From NCBI RefSeq assembly GCF_010560025.1, contig NZ_SAIY01000005.1, positions 372,001 through 436,000 of the forward strand: DNA of 64,000 nt. The letters are read 5' to 3'. Source of the stretch: Verrucosispora sioxanthis (GTDB taxonomy: Bacteria > Actinomycetota > Actinomycetes > Mycobacteriales > Micromonosporaceae). The notes below the pieces were generated by a model. It did not search any database. It was given only the letters and a program-made list of their open reading frames with translations, and was not told the origin of the DNA. Made by a program: the position numbers and the translations under genes. Below are positions 26,022 through 33,491 of this stretch, in pieces (position 1 is the stretch's first letter; each line of letters starts with the position of its first letter).

Positions 26022-27035
26022 TCAGAAAGAGCAGTTGACGAGATCACATTCGGGGCCGAGCCGAATGCCGAAGCGAGCCTCCACCCCGTCCCGGATGTGC
26101 GCCGCGAACTTCATCACGTCAGAAGCGGTGGCTCCGCCGCGATTGGTCACCGAGAGCGCATGGCGGGTGGACAGCGACACGGTGCCGTTGCCCCACTCAC
26201 GGCCGTAGCCACGCGGGAAGCCGGACCGCTCGATCAACCACGCCGCCGGCAGCTTCGTACCCTTGACGTCGAAGTAGCGCGGACATTCGGCCGCGCGTTC
26301 CGGTACGTCGGCCAAGACCGGGTTGACGAAGAACGAACCGACGCTCCATGTGTCATGGTCCCGTGGATCGAGCACCATGCCCCGGCTACGTCGCAGTTCG
26401 AGCACCGCCTGTCGGACGTCCGCGGGGGCCGCGGTGCCACCGACCTCGATGCCCAGTCGGTTGGCCAGATCGGCGTACTCGATGGCTCGCGACTGCTCGC
26501 TGCGGCGCAGCCGGAACGTCACCTCCACCACCACCCAGCGATCACTACGTTTGAACACCGACTGCCGGTGTGAGCCGAACCCGCAGCGGTCCGCCGGCCA
26601 CCGCTCCAGGTCGCCAGTCGTGCGATCGAACACCAACAGTGATTCGAGGACGTCCGAGGTCACCGTGCCGAACGCGCCGACGTTCTGCACGGGCGTGCCG
26701 CCGGCTGCGCCGGGAATGCCGGACAGCGCCTCAAGACCGGCAAGCCCCTGGTCAAGACTCACCCGCACGACGTGGTCCCAATCGACTCCGGCGGCGGCAG
26801 TCACCCGCTCGCCGTCGACGTCGAGCTCCGAGGAGCCGACCTTGATCACCGTGCCGTGCCAGCCGATATCGCCGACCACGAGGTTGGATCCGCCACCCAT
26901 CACCAACAGCGGATCATCCGACCCGGCCGACTCGTGCAGCGCATCGACCAGTTGCGACATGGATTCGGGCACGAGCAGGCGGCCGACGGGCCCGCCCACC
27001 CGCATAGTCGTGAGGTCGGCGAACGTGATGGTCAC
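26022..27035 (-). CDS. murB: UDP-N-acetylenolpyruvoylglucosamine reductase
   Basis: An FAD enzyme of 337 residues that makes UDP-MurNAc with NADPH in the cytoplasm. FAD-binding segments LLVMGGGSNLVVGD and GLEALSGIPGAAGGTPVQNVGAFG are clear. The catalytic serine is in GSFFVNP and the catalytic glutamate in IRLGPECDLV near the C-terminus. The GTG start at 27035 gives the usual N-terminus (FADLTTMRVGG). It lies 177 bp beyond the CATASP gene on the same strand and about 3.5 kb from murD2/murL, so this is a partial peptidoglycan-precursor set rather than the dcw cluster. Whether it is a second murB in this genome cannot be seen here. Confidence 0.9.
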   Translation of the reverse strand: MTITFADLTTMRVGGPVGRLLVPESMSQLVDALHESAGSDDPLLVMGGGSNLVVGDIGWHGTVIKVGSSELDVDGERVTAAAGVDWDHVVRVSLDQGLAGLEALSGIPGAAGGTPVQNVGAFGTVTSDVLESLLVFDRTTGDLERWPADRCGFGSHRQSVFKRSDRWVVVEVTFRLRRSEQSRAIEYADLANRLGIEVGGTAAPADVRQAVLELRRSRGMVLDPRDHDTWSVGSFFVNPVLADVPERAAECPRYFDVKGTKLPAAWLIERSGFPRGYGREWGNGTVSLSTRHALSVTNRGGATASDVMKFAAHIRDGVEARFGIRLGPECDLVNCSF

Positions 27036-27094
27036 GCCGCTCAGCCTACTGTTCGGTCGCCGGGCGGTCGGCTGCGTCTCCCCACGCGCGGGGC

Positions 27095-27520
27095 TCAGGA
27101 CGACGAGTGCAGGCGACGCGCAGCGACCTCGACCGCGCTGTCGCAGATCGAGCGGTACTCAACCGTCGGGATCCTTCGCAGTCGGAGGCCGGCCAGGATG
27201 TTCACCGACCAGGCCACCATCTCCTCCGGCTGGCGACCGTTCACCTCAAGAAACAGCTCGACATCGTGATCGTTGGAGGTCCGCTCAAGGTATTCCTGCA
27301 CCACTGCGAGGAGTGCGGTCCCGAGCGCCAGGGCGCAACCATGCCGACTCTCTTCGTCAGCGCCCGTGTCCGTCGCCGCCATTATCCGGTCCAGCAACCT
27401 CAATGCGTCGACGGCTGCCAGGCGATACCCGTCCTCCAGGGAAACCCGGTTGCCAATGTCCTCGATCACGGCACGTCCCGTCGAGCCCGGCCCGACACCG
27501 CTGCGATAACGACAGTTCAT
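27095..27520 (-). CDS. Hypothetical helical protein
   Basis: I do not recognise a family. It has about 141 residues from ATG 27520; an upstream extension to 27646 is Cys/Thr-rich and unlike a protein start. It appears helical (EDGYRLAAVDALRLLDRIMAAT, LALGTALLAVVQEYLERTSND) with no signal or membrane segment. It lies 59 bp before murB on the same strand and 160 bp after the phosphatase gene, so it probably belongs to a phosphatase-to-murB transcription unit. Confidence 0.5.
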   Translation of the reverse strand: MNCRYRSGVGPGSTGRAVIEDIGNRVSLEDGYRLAAVDALRLLDRIMAATDTGADEESRHGCALALGTALLAVVQEYLERTSNDHDVELFLEVNGRQPEEMVAWSVNILAGLRLRRIPTVEYRSICDSAVEVAARRLHSSS

Positions 27521-27680
27521 GCTAGCGATCGATGTGCGGGGTGACTTGTGATTGTGGTCTTCCTGGAAGGAAGTCGACTCACAGTAGTCAAGCCGCGTCA
27601 CCGTCCTCGTGCAACCGGACTGTCGGACTCCGGTCAGAGGATTCATCGCGTCTTGAGCCGAAGGCGAGTCTCCGGATGGC

Positions 27681-28439
27681 TCAGTAGCTCAGGAGGGCAA
27701 GGGTCGCGTCGTCGTGCCGCTTGAGCGGACGGCGACCCGGCTTGACGAGCAGTTCGGGATGGCTCATCTCGTACGCGCGCACGGTGTCGATGATGGCGCG
27801 AGGTCCGGACCGCTCGGCCAGCTCGAAGACATCGGCCCAGCCGAGTCGAAAGAACTCGGTGAGCCGCGAGGCACCATCGGTGCACAGCAACATCCGGCGT
27901 AGACCCGCCCGGCGGACACTGCCGGTCACCGCCTCGGCTGCCGCCGCCGGATCGGTCGATGCCACCCAGAAACCGCCCGGCCGGTTGCGCAGCTGCGCGA
28001 CGGCGTGCCGATCGTAGGCTGGCAGATGATCCGTGCGGTCGTCATGCACGGCGGTGATGCCTTCTGCGTTCTCGTAGACCACCGACGAGTCGCACAACAC
28101 GAGGTAATCCACCCGGTCTCCCCGATCGCGCACCATGGCGACCGTCGACGACGGACTGTGCGGGTTCGTCAGGTCGCACCGGCCGCCGTGGTGGTGACGC
28201 AACCGGTCGATCGCCGCTGCCAGGATGCCGTCCAGGCCGCTGCTCTGGTTGTCTGTCAAGGCCTCGGTCAGGAAACAACCGAGCGCCCGTACCAACCACA
28301 CGGGGTCATGCACACAGCCGGTGTCCAGCCCGGGCAACTGCGTGACGCCGTCAAGAACGATCACGAAATCCGCAGTGGCCACGACGTGATCCTCGTTGGG
28401 TCGGTCCGAGCCCGGCGCGCTGGCGAGAGCGATGTGCAT
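27681..28439 (-). CDS. PP2C-family serine/threonine phosphatase-like protein
   Basis: A compact PPM-type phosphatase domain of 252 residues. Metal-binding motifs are visible: SDRPNEDHVV near residue 10, FVIVLDGVTQ near 25, LLCTDGASRL in the C-terminal third, and KRHDDATLALL at the end. It would remove phosphate from Ser/Thr of a partner protein using Mn or Mg. It is divergent from the YdcF-like pair and upstream of the hypothetical gene and murB. A role in controlling wall synthesis would fit the neighbours, since Ser/Thr kinases regulate that in actinobacteria, but no kinase gene is present. Confidence 0.8.
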   Translation of the reverse strand: MHIALASAPGSDRPNEDHVVATADFVIVLDGVTQLPGLDTGCVHDPVWLVRALGCFLTEALTDNQSSGLDGILAAAIDRLRHHHGGRCDLTNPHSPSSTVAMVRDRGDRVDYLVLCDSSVVYENAEGITAVHDDRTDHLPAYDRHAVAQLRNRPGGFWVASTDPAAAAEAVTGSVRRAGLRRMLLCTDGASRLTEFFRLGWADVFELAERSGPRAIIDTVRAYEMSHPELLVKPGRRPLKRHDDATLALLSY

Positions 28440-28626
28440 CCTTCGCCCTCTCGATCCTTGCCACGATGGACGACGACGGACGCCACTCGGCCGCGGGCAC
28501 CATCCGCCTGGCGGATCTTACCGACCTTTTCGGTGTGACTGTCGTATCGGGGCGTCGCCTGTCGATCAATACTTGACGGCCCTAGTATCGATGCCACGCC
28601 GTCGCTGAAACTGCGAGAGGAACGTC

Positions 28627-29643
28627 GTGGTCGCATACGAGCCGGTGATGCTGCCGAGGTGCCCATCGCAACCGTCGCCGCAGACGATCGTCGCGGACGT
28701 ACATCACTGGGCCACCTCTGCGCCCATGCGCGATCTGGTCGACGCCTTCGGCGGCGCGTTTCCCGCGACTTCGGATGATCTGACGGCTACCGGAGTGCTG
28801 CTGAAATGGCTCGATGACTTCTCCGCCGGCTGTTGGAACTTCCGGGCCGGCGCCGAACGTCCGGCGGCACCCGAGCCCGAATTGGATGGTGACACAAGGG
28901 CGTTGGTGTTGTCGGCTGCGGTGGCGCTCGGTCTGGTCGAGGCCACCAAGCCGCTGCACGAGCAGTACACCCACCTGATCGTGCTCGGCGGCATGGCGCG
29001 TGCCTGTCTGCAACGGACTTCCTACGCCGCCGCCCTGATCAACGGTGGATTCGTCGGCCGTCCGGAGGTGGCGGCCCTGGGCAGCTTCCGGCCCCTCGCC
29101 ACGGAGGAGCAGGCACTGCTCGCAGCACACGGGGCGGCCGGCGGTGCGACCGAGATGGACGCAATGGACGCCGGTGTGCAGCGATACCTCGGTCTTCGGT
29201 CGCCGATCGATGACGAGTCCGTCCTGGACGGGAGCAATCAGAACCTCTCCTGGCGGGTACGCACATACCAGCGCGACGACACGCCGACCGTGCGGGTGCT
29301 CGCCGCACCCTCCAGCGACCCGGCACGGCGGGCCAACACCGGCGACACCCAGCGGTACTGGGCGCAGCGATTGCAACTAACCGCAGAGGATCGCGTTCTG
29401 GTGGTCACCTCGGCGATCTACGTACCGTTCCAGCACGCCGACGCGATCCGGACCCTCGGTGTCCCCTTCGGAGTCGACGTGGACACCGTGGGAGTGGAAG
29501 CCGACTGGTCCCACGAGCCGACTCTGCACCAACCGGTGACTCCGGGGAAGTACCTACAGGAGATCCGCTCGGGCATCCGGTCGATGCGCTGGCTGGTCAC
29601 GGCGGCGCAGCAGGCGACGGCGCCGACGACCGCGCCAGCGTGA
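28627..29643 (+). CDS. YdcF/SanA (DUF218)-like protein, paralog 1
   Basis: A protein of 338 residues, alike in layout to the next gene. The family was judged from pattern alone. A core strand THLIVLGGMARACLQRTSYAA, a conserved Glu-rich centre (MDAMDAGVQRYLGL), RVLAAPSSDPARRANTGDTQRYWA, and VLVVTSAIYVPFQHADAIRTL recall the DUF218 fold (GG..R..A, E..S.NT..., VTS..H..RA). Members such as E. coli SanA affect cell-envelope or vancomycin tolerance by an unknown mechanism. It starts at GTG 28627 after GAGAGGA. The stop overlaps the next gene by 4 bp (GTGA). Confidence 0.5.
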   Translation: MVAYEPVMLPRCPSQPSPQTIVADVHHWATSAPMRDLVDAFGGAFPATSDDLTATGVLLKWLDDFSAGCWNFRAGAERPAAPEPELDGDTRALVLSAAVALGLVEATKPLHEQYTHLIVLGGMARACLQRTSYAAALINGGFVGRPEVAALGSFRPLATEEQALLAAHGAAGGATEMDAMDAGVQRYLGLRSPIDDESVLDGSNQNLSWRVRTYQRDDTPTVRVLAAPSSDPARRANTGDTQRYWAQRLQLTAEDRVLVVTSAIYVPFQHADAIRTLGVPFGVDVDTVGVEADWSHEPTLHQPVTPGKYLQEIRSGIRSMRWLVTAAQQATAPTTAPA

Positions 29644-30644
29644 CCGGCTTCCCGGCCGTCGAACTGCCCGGCACTCGTTCCCCCGCTGATCCGGCGAGGC
29701 TGATCGAGGCGATCGACGGCTGGACCGGCGCTGCTGCCCTGCGCACCCTCATCTCGACGTTCGGCGGGGCGATGCCAAAGGGTAAGCTCGGTGACCGGTT
29801 GGACTGGCTCGACAGCTTCTCAAGGGTCTGGGACAGCCGAGACGGCGGCGAGCGTCACGAGTCCCGGCAGATCGACTACGACCGGAGCATCCGTGACCTG
29901 GTCGATCGAGCGGCCATGTCGCTGGGTTTGCGCGGTCGGCACCGCCCTCGGCACATTCACTACCGGCACGTGCTGGTAGCCGGTGGTGGCGTGCGGACCT
30001 GTGTCGCCCGGTCGGCTTTCGCCGTCACCCTGATCACCGGCGGCCTTGAGGCCGATCAGGTCGCGGGACTCGGCAGTCTACGACCGGTCACCGATCAGGA
30101 ACGCGGCCACGCCCGCAGTCTGGGCCTACCCTGCATCGAGATCGAGTTCGACGGCATGGACGCCGGGCTGCGGCGTGCGTTGCGGCTCGACCGGCCAGTC
30201 GTCGACGATCTGGTGCCGGGCGCCGGGTCCGGCGGGTGGCGGAAACGCACATACCAGACCGGGTGCCGACTCGTCCACGTGCTGGCTGCCCCGTCCAGCG
30301 AGCCGGCGATCCGCCGCGCGAACACCGCGGACACCCTGCGCTTCTGGGCCGAGCAGGTAGGACGTCCCGGACCCGAGGATCAGGTGCTGCTGGTGACCAC
30401 CGATCTGCACGTGCCGTTCCAGCACTGCGACGCAGTCCGCACCCTCTCGCTGCGCTACGGCTGCGGCGTCGACACCGTGGGGCTGGAGCCACAGGCGTTG
30501 GCCGACCCGCAGCTGCGGCACGCGTATCCGACATCGGCCGTACTTCAGGAGTTGAGGTCCGCCGTGCGATCGATGCGCGCTCTCTACGAGGCGCTGCCAG
30601 CGGTTTCCTTGATGGCCTCGCGAAACGCCTCAGACCGGTGTTGA
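29640..30644 (+). CDS. YdcF/SanA (DUF218)-like protein, paralog 2
   Basis: A tandem paralog of the previous gene (334 residues). It shares ALRTLISTFGGAMP (compare LVDAFGGAFP), HVLVAGGGVRTCVARSAFAVTLI, MDAGLRRALRL, VLAAPSSEPAIRRANTADTLRFWA and VLLVTTDLHVPFQHCDAVRTL. The pair is translationally coupled and diverged, so the two may form a heterodimer. The 3' end overlaps convergent murD2 by 61 bp. The Pro-Phe-Gln-His pattern in both copies is a candidate active or binding site. The function is unknown; a link to the wall genes is inferred from position. Confidence 0.5.
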   Translation: MTGFPAVELPGTRSPADPARLIEAIDGWTGAAALRTLISTFGGAMPKGKLGDRLDWLDSFSRVWDSRDGGERHESRQIDYDRSIRDLVDRAAMSLGLRGRHRPRHIHYRHVLVAGGGVRTCVARSAFAVTLITGGLEADQVAGLGSLRPVTDQERGHARSLGLPCIEIEFDGMDAGLRRALRLDRPVVDDLVPGAGSGGWRKRTYQTGCRLVHVLAAPSSEPAIRRANTADTLRFWAEQVGRPGPEDQVLLVTTDLHVPFQHCDAVRTLSLRYGCGVDTVGLEPQALADPQLRHAYPTSAVLQELRSAVRSMRALYEALPAVSLMASRNASDRC

Positions 30645-31939
30645 TAGTTGCGGTAGCGACCGTAGCTGGGGGCGGCCGGTGACAGAAGTACCACCCCGCC
30701 GGGTGGCGTGAGCTTGCGGGCCTGCCGGACCGCGGCCGTCAGACCCTCGGCGATCTCGCTATTTACACCTGGTAGATCGGCCAGGGTCGCGACGATTCGA
30801 GGACCGCTGTCCGGGATGCCGATGACAGTGATCTCTCGTTCGGCAAGGTGATCGCGCAGCGGGCCGTAGTCCACTCCCCGGTCATTGCCACCGAGGATCA
30901 CCGTGAGCGGTCTGCCGTCGTAGGCGTCGATGGCGTACATGGCCGCGTACGGGCTGGTCGCGAGGGTGTCGTCGACGAACGTGATGCCCGACGGGTCGGC
31001 GATCTCGGTGAGTCGGTGAGCCAGGCCCTGGAACTCGGCGACCGCGATCGCCAGGGTGTCCTTGCGCGCGACCACGTCCACGCCGATCGCGCCGAGCACC
31101 GCCAGCGCCACGCAGAGGTTGCCCTCGTTGTGCCGGCCCACCAACGGCAGCACCGCACGCGGAAACAGCGGCTGATCGACCAGGTGGAACCAGGGTTCGC
31201 CGTCCGGCCCGACCGCCACGTTCACTGAATCGCCCGTGCCGGCGCGTACCGCCGCGCGGTCGCCCAGTTCCACGTCCAGCCGGGGGTCGCTGCCGTTCAC
31301 CACGACGGTACGTGGACCATAAGCGATCAGGTTGAGCTTGTCCCGGTAGTACTGCTGCTCGCTGCCATGGGCGTCGAGGTGCTCCGGGAAGAGCGCGGTG
31401 ACCACGGCGACTCGGGGTGATTCGGTCAGATCGCTGCACTGGTAGCTGGAGAGTTCCAGCACATACAGCTCCGCCTCGGGCAGTTCGAGTGTCGGTACGC
31501 CGATGTTGCCACCGAACACGTTCGACCGGTCGACGGCGGTGAGCAGGTGGCTGATCAGGCTGGAGGTGGTGCTCTTTCCCTTACTGCCGGTCACCCCGAT
31601 GGTGCGTTCGGCATGGTCGGCCATCCACAGGGCCGTACCCTGAGTGATCAGCACGCCGCGCTCACGCAGCTGTGGCATCCAGGGGTGGGTCTGCGGCACT
31701 CCCGGCGAGCGGACCACCACGTCCGCAGCGAGCAGGCGCTCCAGCCCAGCCTTACCGCTGACCAGCGGCGCCGCCTCGGCGACAGCGCCCTCCCAGGGCA
31801 GCGACAGGAAGTCCTCGCGGTCGTCCACCGCCACCAGGGCCGCCGGACCGTGCGCGGCGACGGCGGTGGCCGCAGCCATCCCCTCACGGCCAGTGCCCCA
31901 GATCGCCACAGAGCGTCCGCGCAGGTCAGACAGGTGCAC
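30584..31939 (-). CDS. murD2: Mur ligase, probable UDP-MurNAc-L-alanine--L-glutamate ligase (MurD2)
   Basis: A MurD-family ligase of 451 residues, with a Rossmann-like N-terminal domain (SVAIWGTGREGMAAA), the ATP-binding P-loop GVTGSKGKSTTSS near residue 115, the central-domain FPEHLDAHGS and the C-terminal domain (VTFVDDTLATSP-like, ILGGNDRGVDY). Canonical MurD adds D-Glu to UDP-MurNAc-L-Ala. I call it MurD2 (adds L-Glu) because murL lies divergently 48 bp away; the pair replaces racemase MurI plus MurD in Xanthomonas and some actinomycetes. Substrate chirality cannot be read from sequence. It starts at GTG 31939 with AGGAG upstream. Confidence 0.8.
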   Translation of the reverse strand: MHLSDLRGRSVAIWGTGREGMAAATAVAAHGPAALVAVDDREDFLSLPWEGAVAEAAPLVSGKAGLERLLAADVVVRSPGVPQTHPWMPQLRERGVLITQGTALWMADHAERTIGVTGSKGKSTTSSLISHLLTAVDRSNVFGGNIGVPTLELPEAELYVLELSSYQCSDLTESPRVAVVTALFPEHLDAHGSEQQYYRDKLNLIAYGPRTVVVNGSDPRLDVELGDRAAVRAGTGDSVNVAVGPDGEPWFHLVDQPLFPRAVLPLVGRHNEGNLCVALAVLGAIGVDVVARKDTLAIAVAEFQGLAHRLTEIADPSGITFVDDTLATSPYAAMYAIDAYDGRPLTVILGGNDRGVDYGPLRDHLAEREITVIGIPDSGPRIVATLADLPGVNSEIAEGLTAAVRQARKLTPPGGVVLLSPAAPSYGRYRNYQHRSEAFREAIKETAGSAS

Positions 31940-31987
31940 GTGTGATCTCCTTGCTCGCGGCCAGCGCTGCCCGGACTAGTATGACCT

Positions 31988-33343
31988 GTGCCCAATAAGC
32001 AGCTGGCGCGGATGGACGCGTTCACCTTCCCGTCCTACTCGATCGACCTGTCCACCGGCGAGGTGTTGCTCGACTACGCCCTGACCGGGCCTGACGGCGA
32101 GCAACGGTTCACCGAGGTGGTCACGTTGCCGGTGCCGGCGGAGTCCCCGTCGGACGCCGCCGTGGCGGCGCTGGGTCGGGTGCTGGAGCTGCTGCACGTG
32201 GTGGCCGGGGTCAGCTACTACAAGACGGCCGCGCCGGGGCAGCTGGTGCTGCCGGCACCGCTCGGCCCGGCCGCCGTCGAGCTCGTCACGGCCGTCTACA
32301 CCAAGGGCCTCGCCGAGTACGCGTACCGCAACCAACTGCCGCACGTGCTGGAGCTGACCCCGCGCGTGCCCGACGGACGGGTCAAACCCGCGGCCGAGTA
32401 CGACAACTCCGACCGGCGCCCGCTGTCGGCGGTCGGCGGCGGCAAGGACTCGATCGTCAGCCTGGAGGCGCTGCGTCGGGCCGGCCTCGACCCGGTGCCC
32501 TTCTCGGTCAACCCGAACCACGTGATCAACGCGGTGAACGCGGCGTCGGGGCTGCCCGCTCTCGCGGCCCGGCGGCGCATCGACCCGGTGCTGTTCGAGC
32601 TGAACGCGGCCGGCGCCCGCAACGGCCACATCCCGGTCACCGCGATCAACTCCCTGATCGCGGTCGCCACGGCGGTGCTGCACGGCCTGGGTCCGGTGGT
32701 GATGTCCAACGAGCGCTCGGCGTCGGACCCGAACCTGATCTGGAACGGTCACGAGATCAACCACCAGTGGTCCAAGGGCGTCGAGGCCGAGGGGCTGCTG
32801 CGGGCAGCCCTCGCGGAGCACGCCGGGCTGGCCGAGCCGTACTTCTCGCTGCTGCGCCCGCTGTCCGAGCTGCACATCGCCCGGTTGTTCGCCGGCATCG
32901 ACCGCTACGACGACGTGGTCACCAGCTGCAACGCCGCGTTCAAGCTCCGCGACGCCAGTGAGCGGTGGTGCCGCGGCTGCCCCAAATGCCGCTTCGTCTT
33001 CCTGGCCCTGGCTCCGTTCATGCCCCGCGAACGGATCACCCGCATCTTCGGCGGTGACCTGCTCGCCGACTCCGCGCAGATCCCCGGCTACCGCGAGCTG
33101 CTCGGCATCGACGGCCACAAGCCGTTCGAGTGCGTCGGCGAGGTGGAGGAGTCGGTGGTCGCGCTGAGCCTGCTCGCCCAACAACCCGACTGGCGCGACA
33201 CCCCCGTGGTGACCGCTCTGGTCGCCGCCGTCCCCGAGCAGGCGTGGTCCACCGCCGCCACCTCCGACACCTTCACTCCAGCCGCCGCCGACCACCACAT
33301 CCCCCCCACCTACCAGAAAACCCTCCAAACCCTCACCCCCTAA
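31988..33343 (+). CDS. murL: UDP-MurNAc-L-Ala-L-Glu epimerase
   Basis: This 451-residue protein matches MurL, which uses ATP to activate and epimerise the terminal L-Glu of UDP-MurNAc-L-Ala-L-Glu to D-Glu. The N-type ATP-pyrophosphatase loop SAVGGGKDSIVS is at about residues 144-155. The segments FSVNPNHVINA, NGHIPVTAINSLIA, SNERSASDPN and the cysteine block RWCRGCPKCRF near residue 325 are family-like. GTG 31988 is close behind a TAGTAT box (31977-31982), so the mRNA may be leaderless; an ATG 8 codons later is the alternative. It is divergent from murD2, and a long inverted repeat follows the stop. Confidence 0.85.
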   Translation: MPNKQLARMDAFTFPSYSIDLSTGEVLLDYALTGPDGEQRFTEVVTLPVPAESPSDAAVAALGRVLELLHVVAGVSYYKTAAPGQLVLPAPLGPAAVELVTAVYTKGLAEYAYRNQLPHVLELTPRVPDGRVKPAAEYDNSDRRPLSAVGGGKDSIVSLEALRRAGLDPVPFSVNPNHVINAVNAASGLPALAARRRIDPVLFELNAAGARNGHIPVTAINSLIAVATAVLHGLGPVVMSNERSASDPNLIWNGHEINHQWSKGVEAEGLLRAALAEHAGLAEPYFSLLRPLSELHIARLFAGIDRYDDVVTSCNAAFKLRDASERWCRGCPKCRFVFLALAPFMPRERITRIFGGDLLADSAQIPGYRELLGIDGHKPFECVGEVEESVVALSLLAQQPDWRDTPVVTALVAAVPEQAWSTAATSDTFTPAAADHHIPPTYQKTLQTLTP

Positions 33344-33384
33344 CCCACCCACCCCACCGCCCACCCCTCCCGAGCAACGCCACG

Positions 33385-33445
33385 GTTGATCATGAAGTTG
33401 TTGTCATCGATATCGACGTGTCGCAACAAAAACTTCATGATCGAC
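33385..33445. repeat. GATCATG-type intergenic inverted repeat, after murL
   Basis: The arms GTTGATCATGAAGTT and AACTTCATGATCGAC (one mismatch, extended by TTGT/ACAA) flank a centre that contains ATCGATATCGA. It lies between the converging murL and PucR genes, so it may act as a bidirectional transcription terminator. It resembles the repeats at 45321-45381, 61320-61390 and 62291-62358. Confidence 0.7.
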
Positions 33446-33491
33446 GAAGCTGGCGGAGGTCCGGGGGGCGGAAGGGGGTGGGAGGGGGCGG

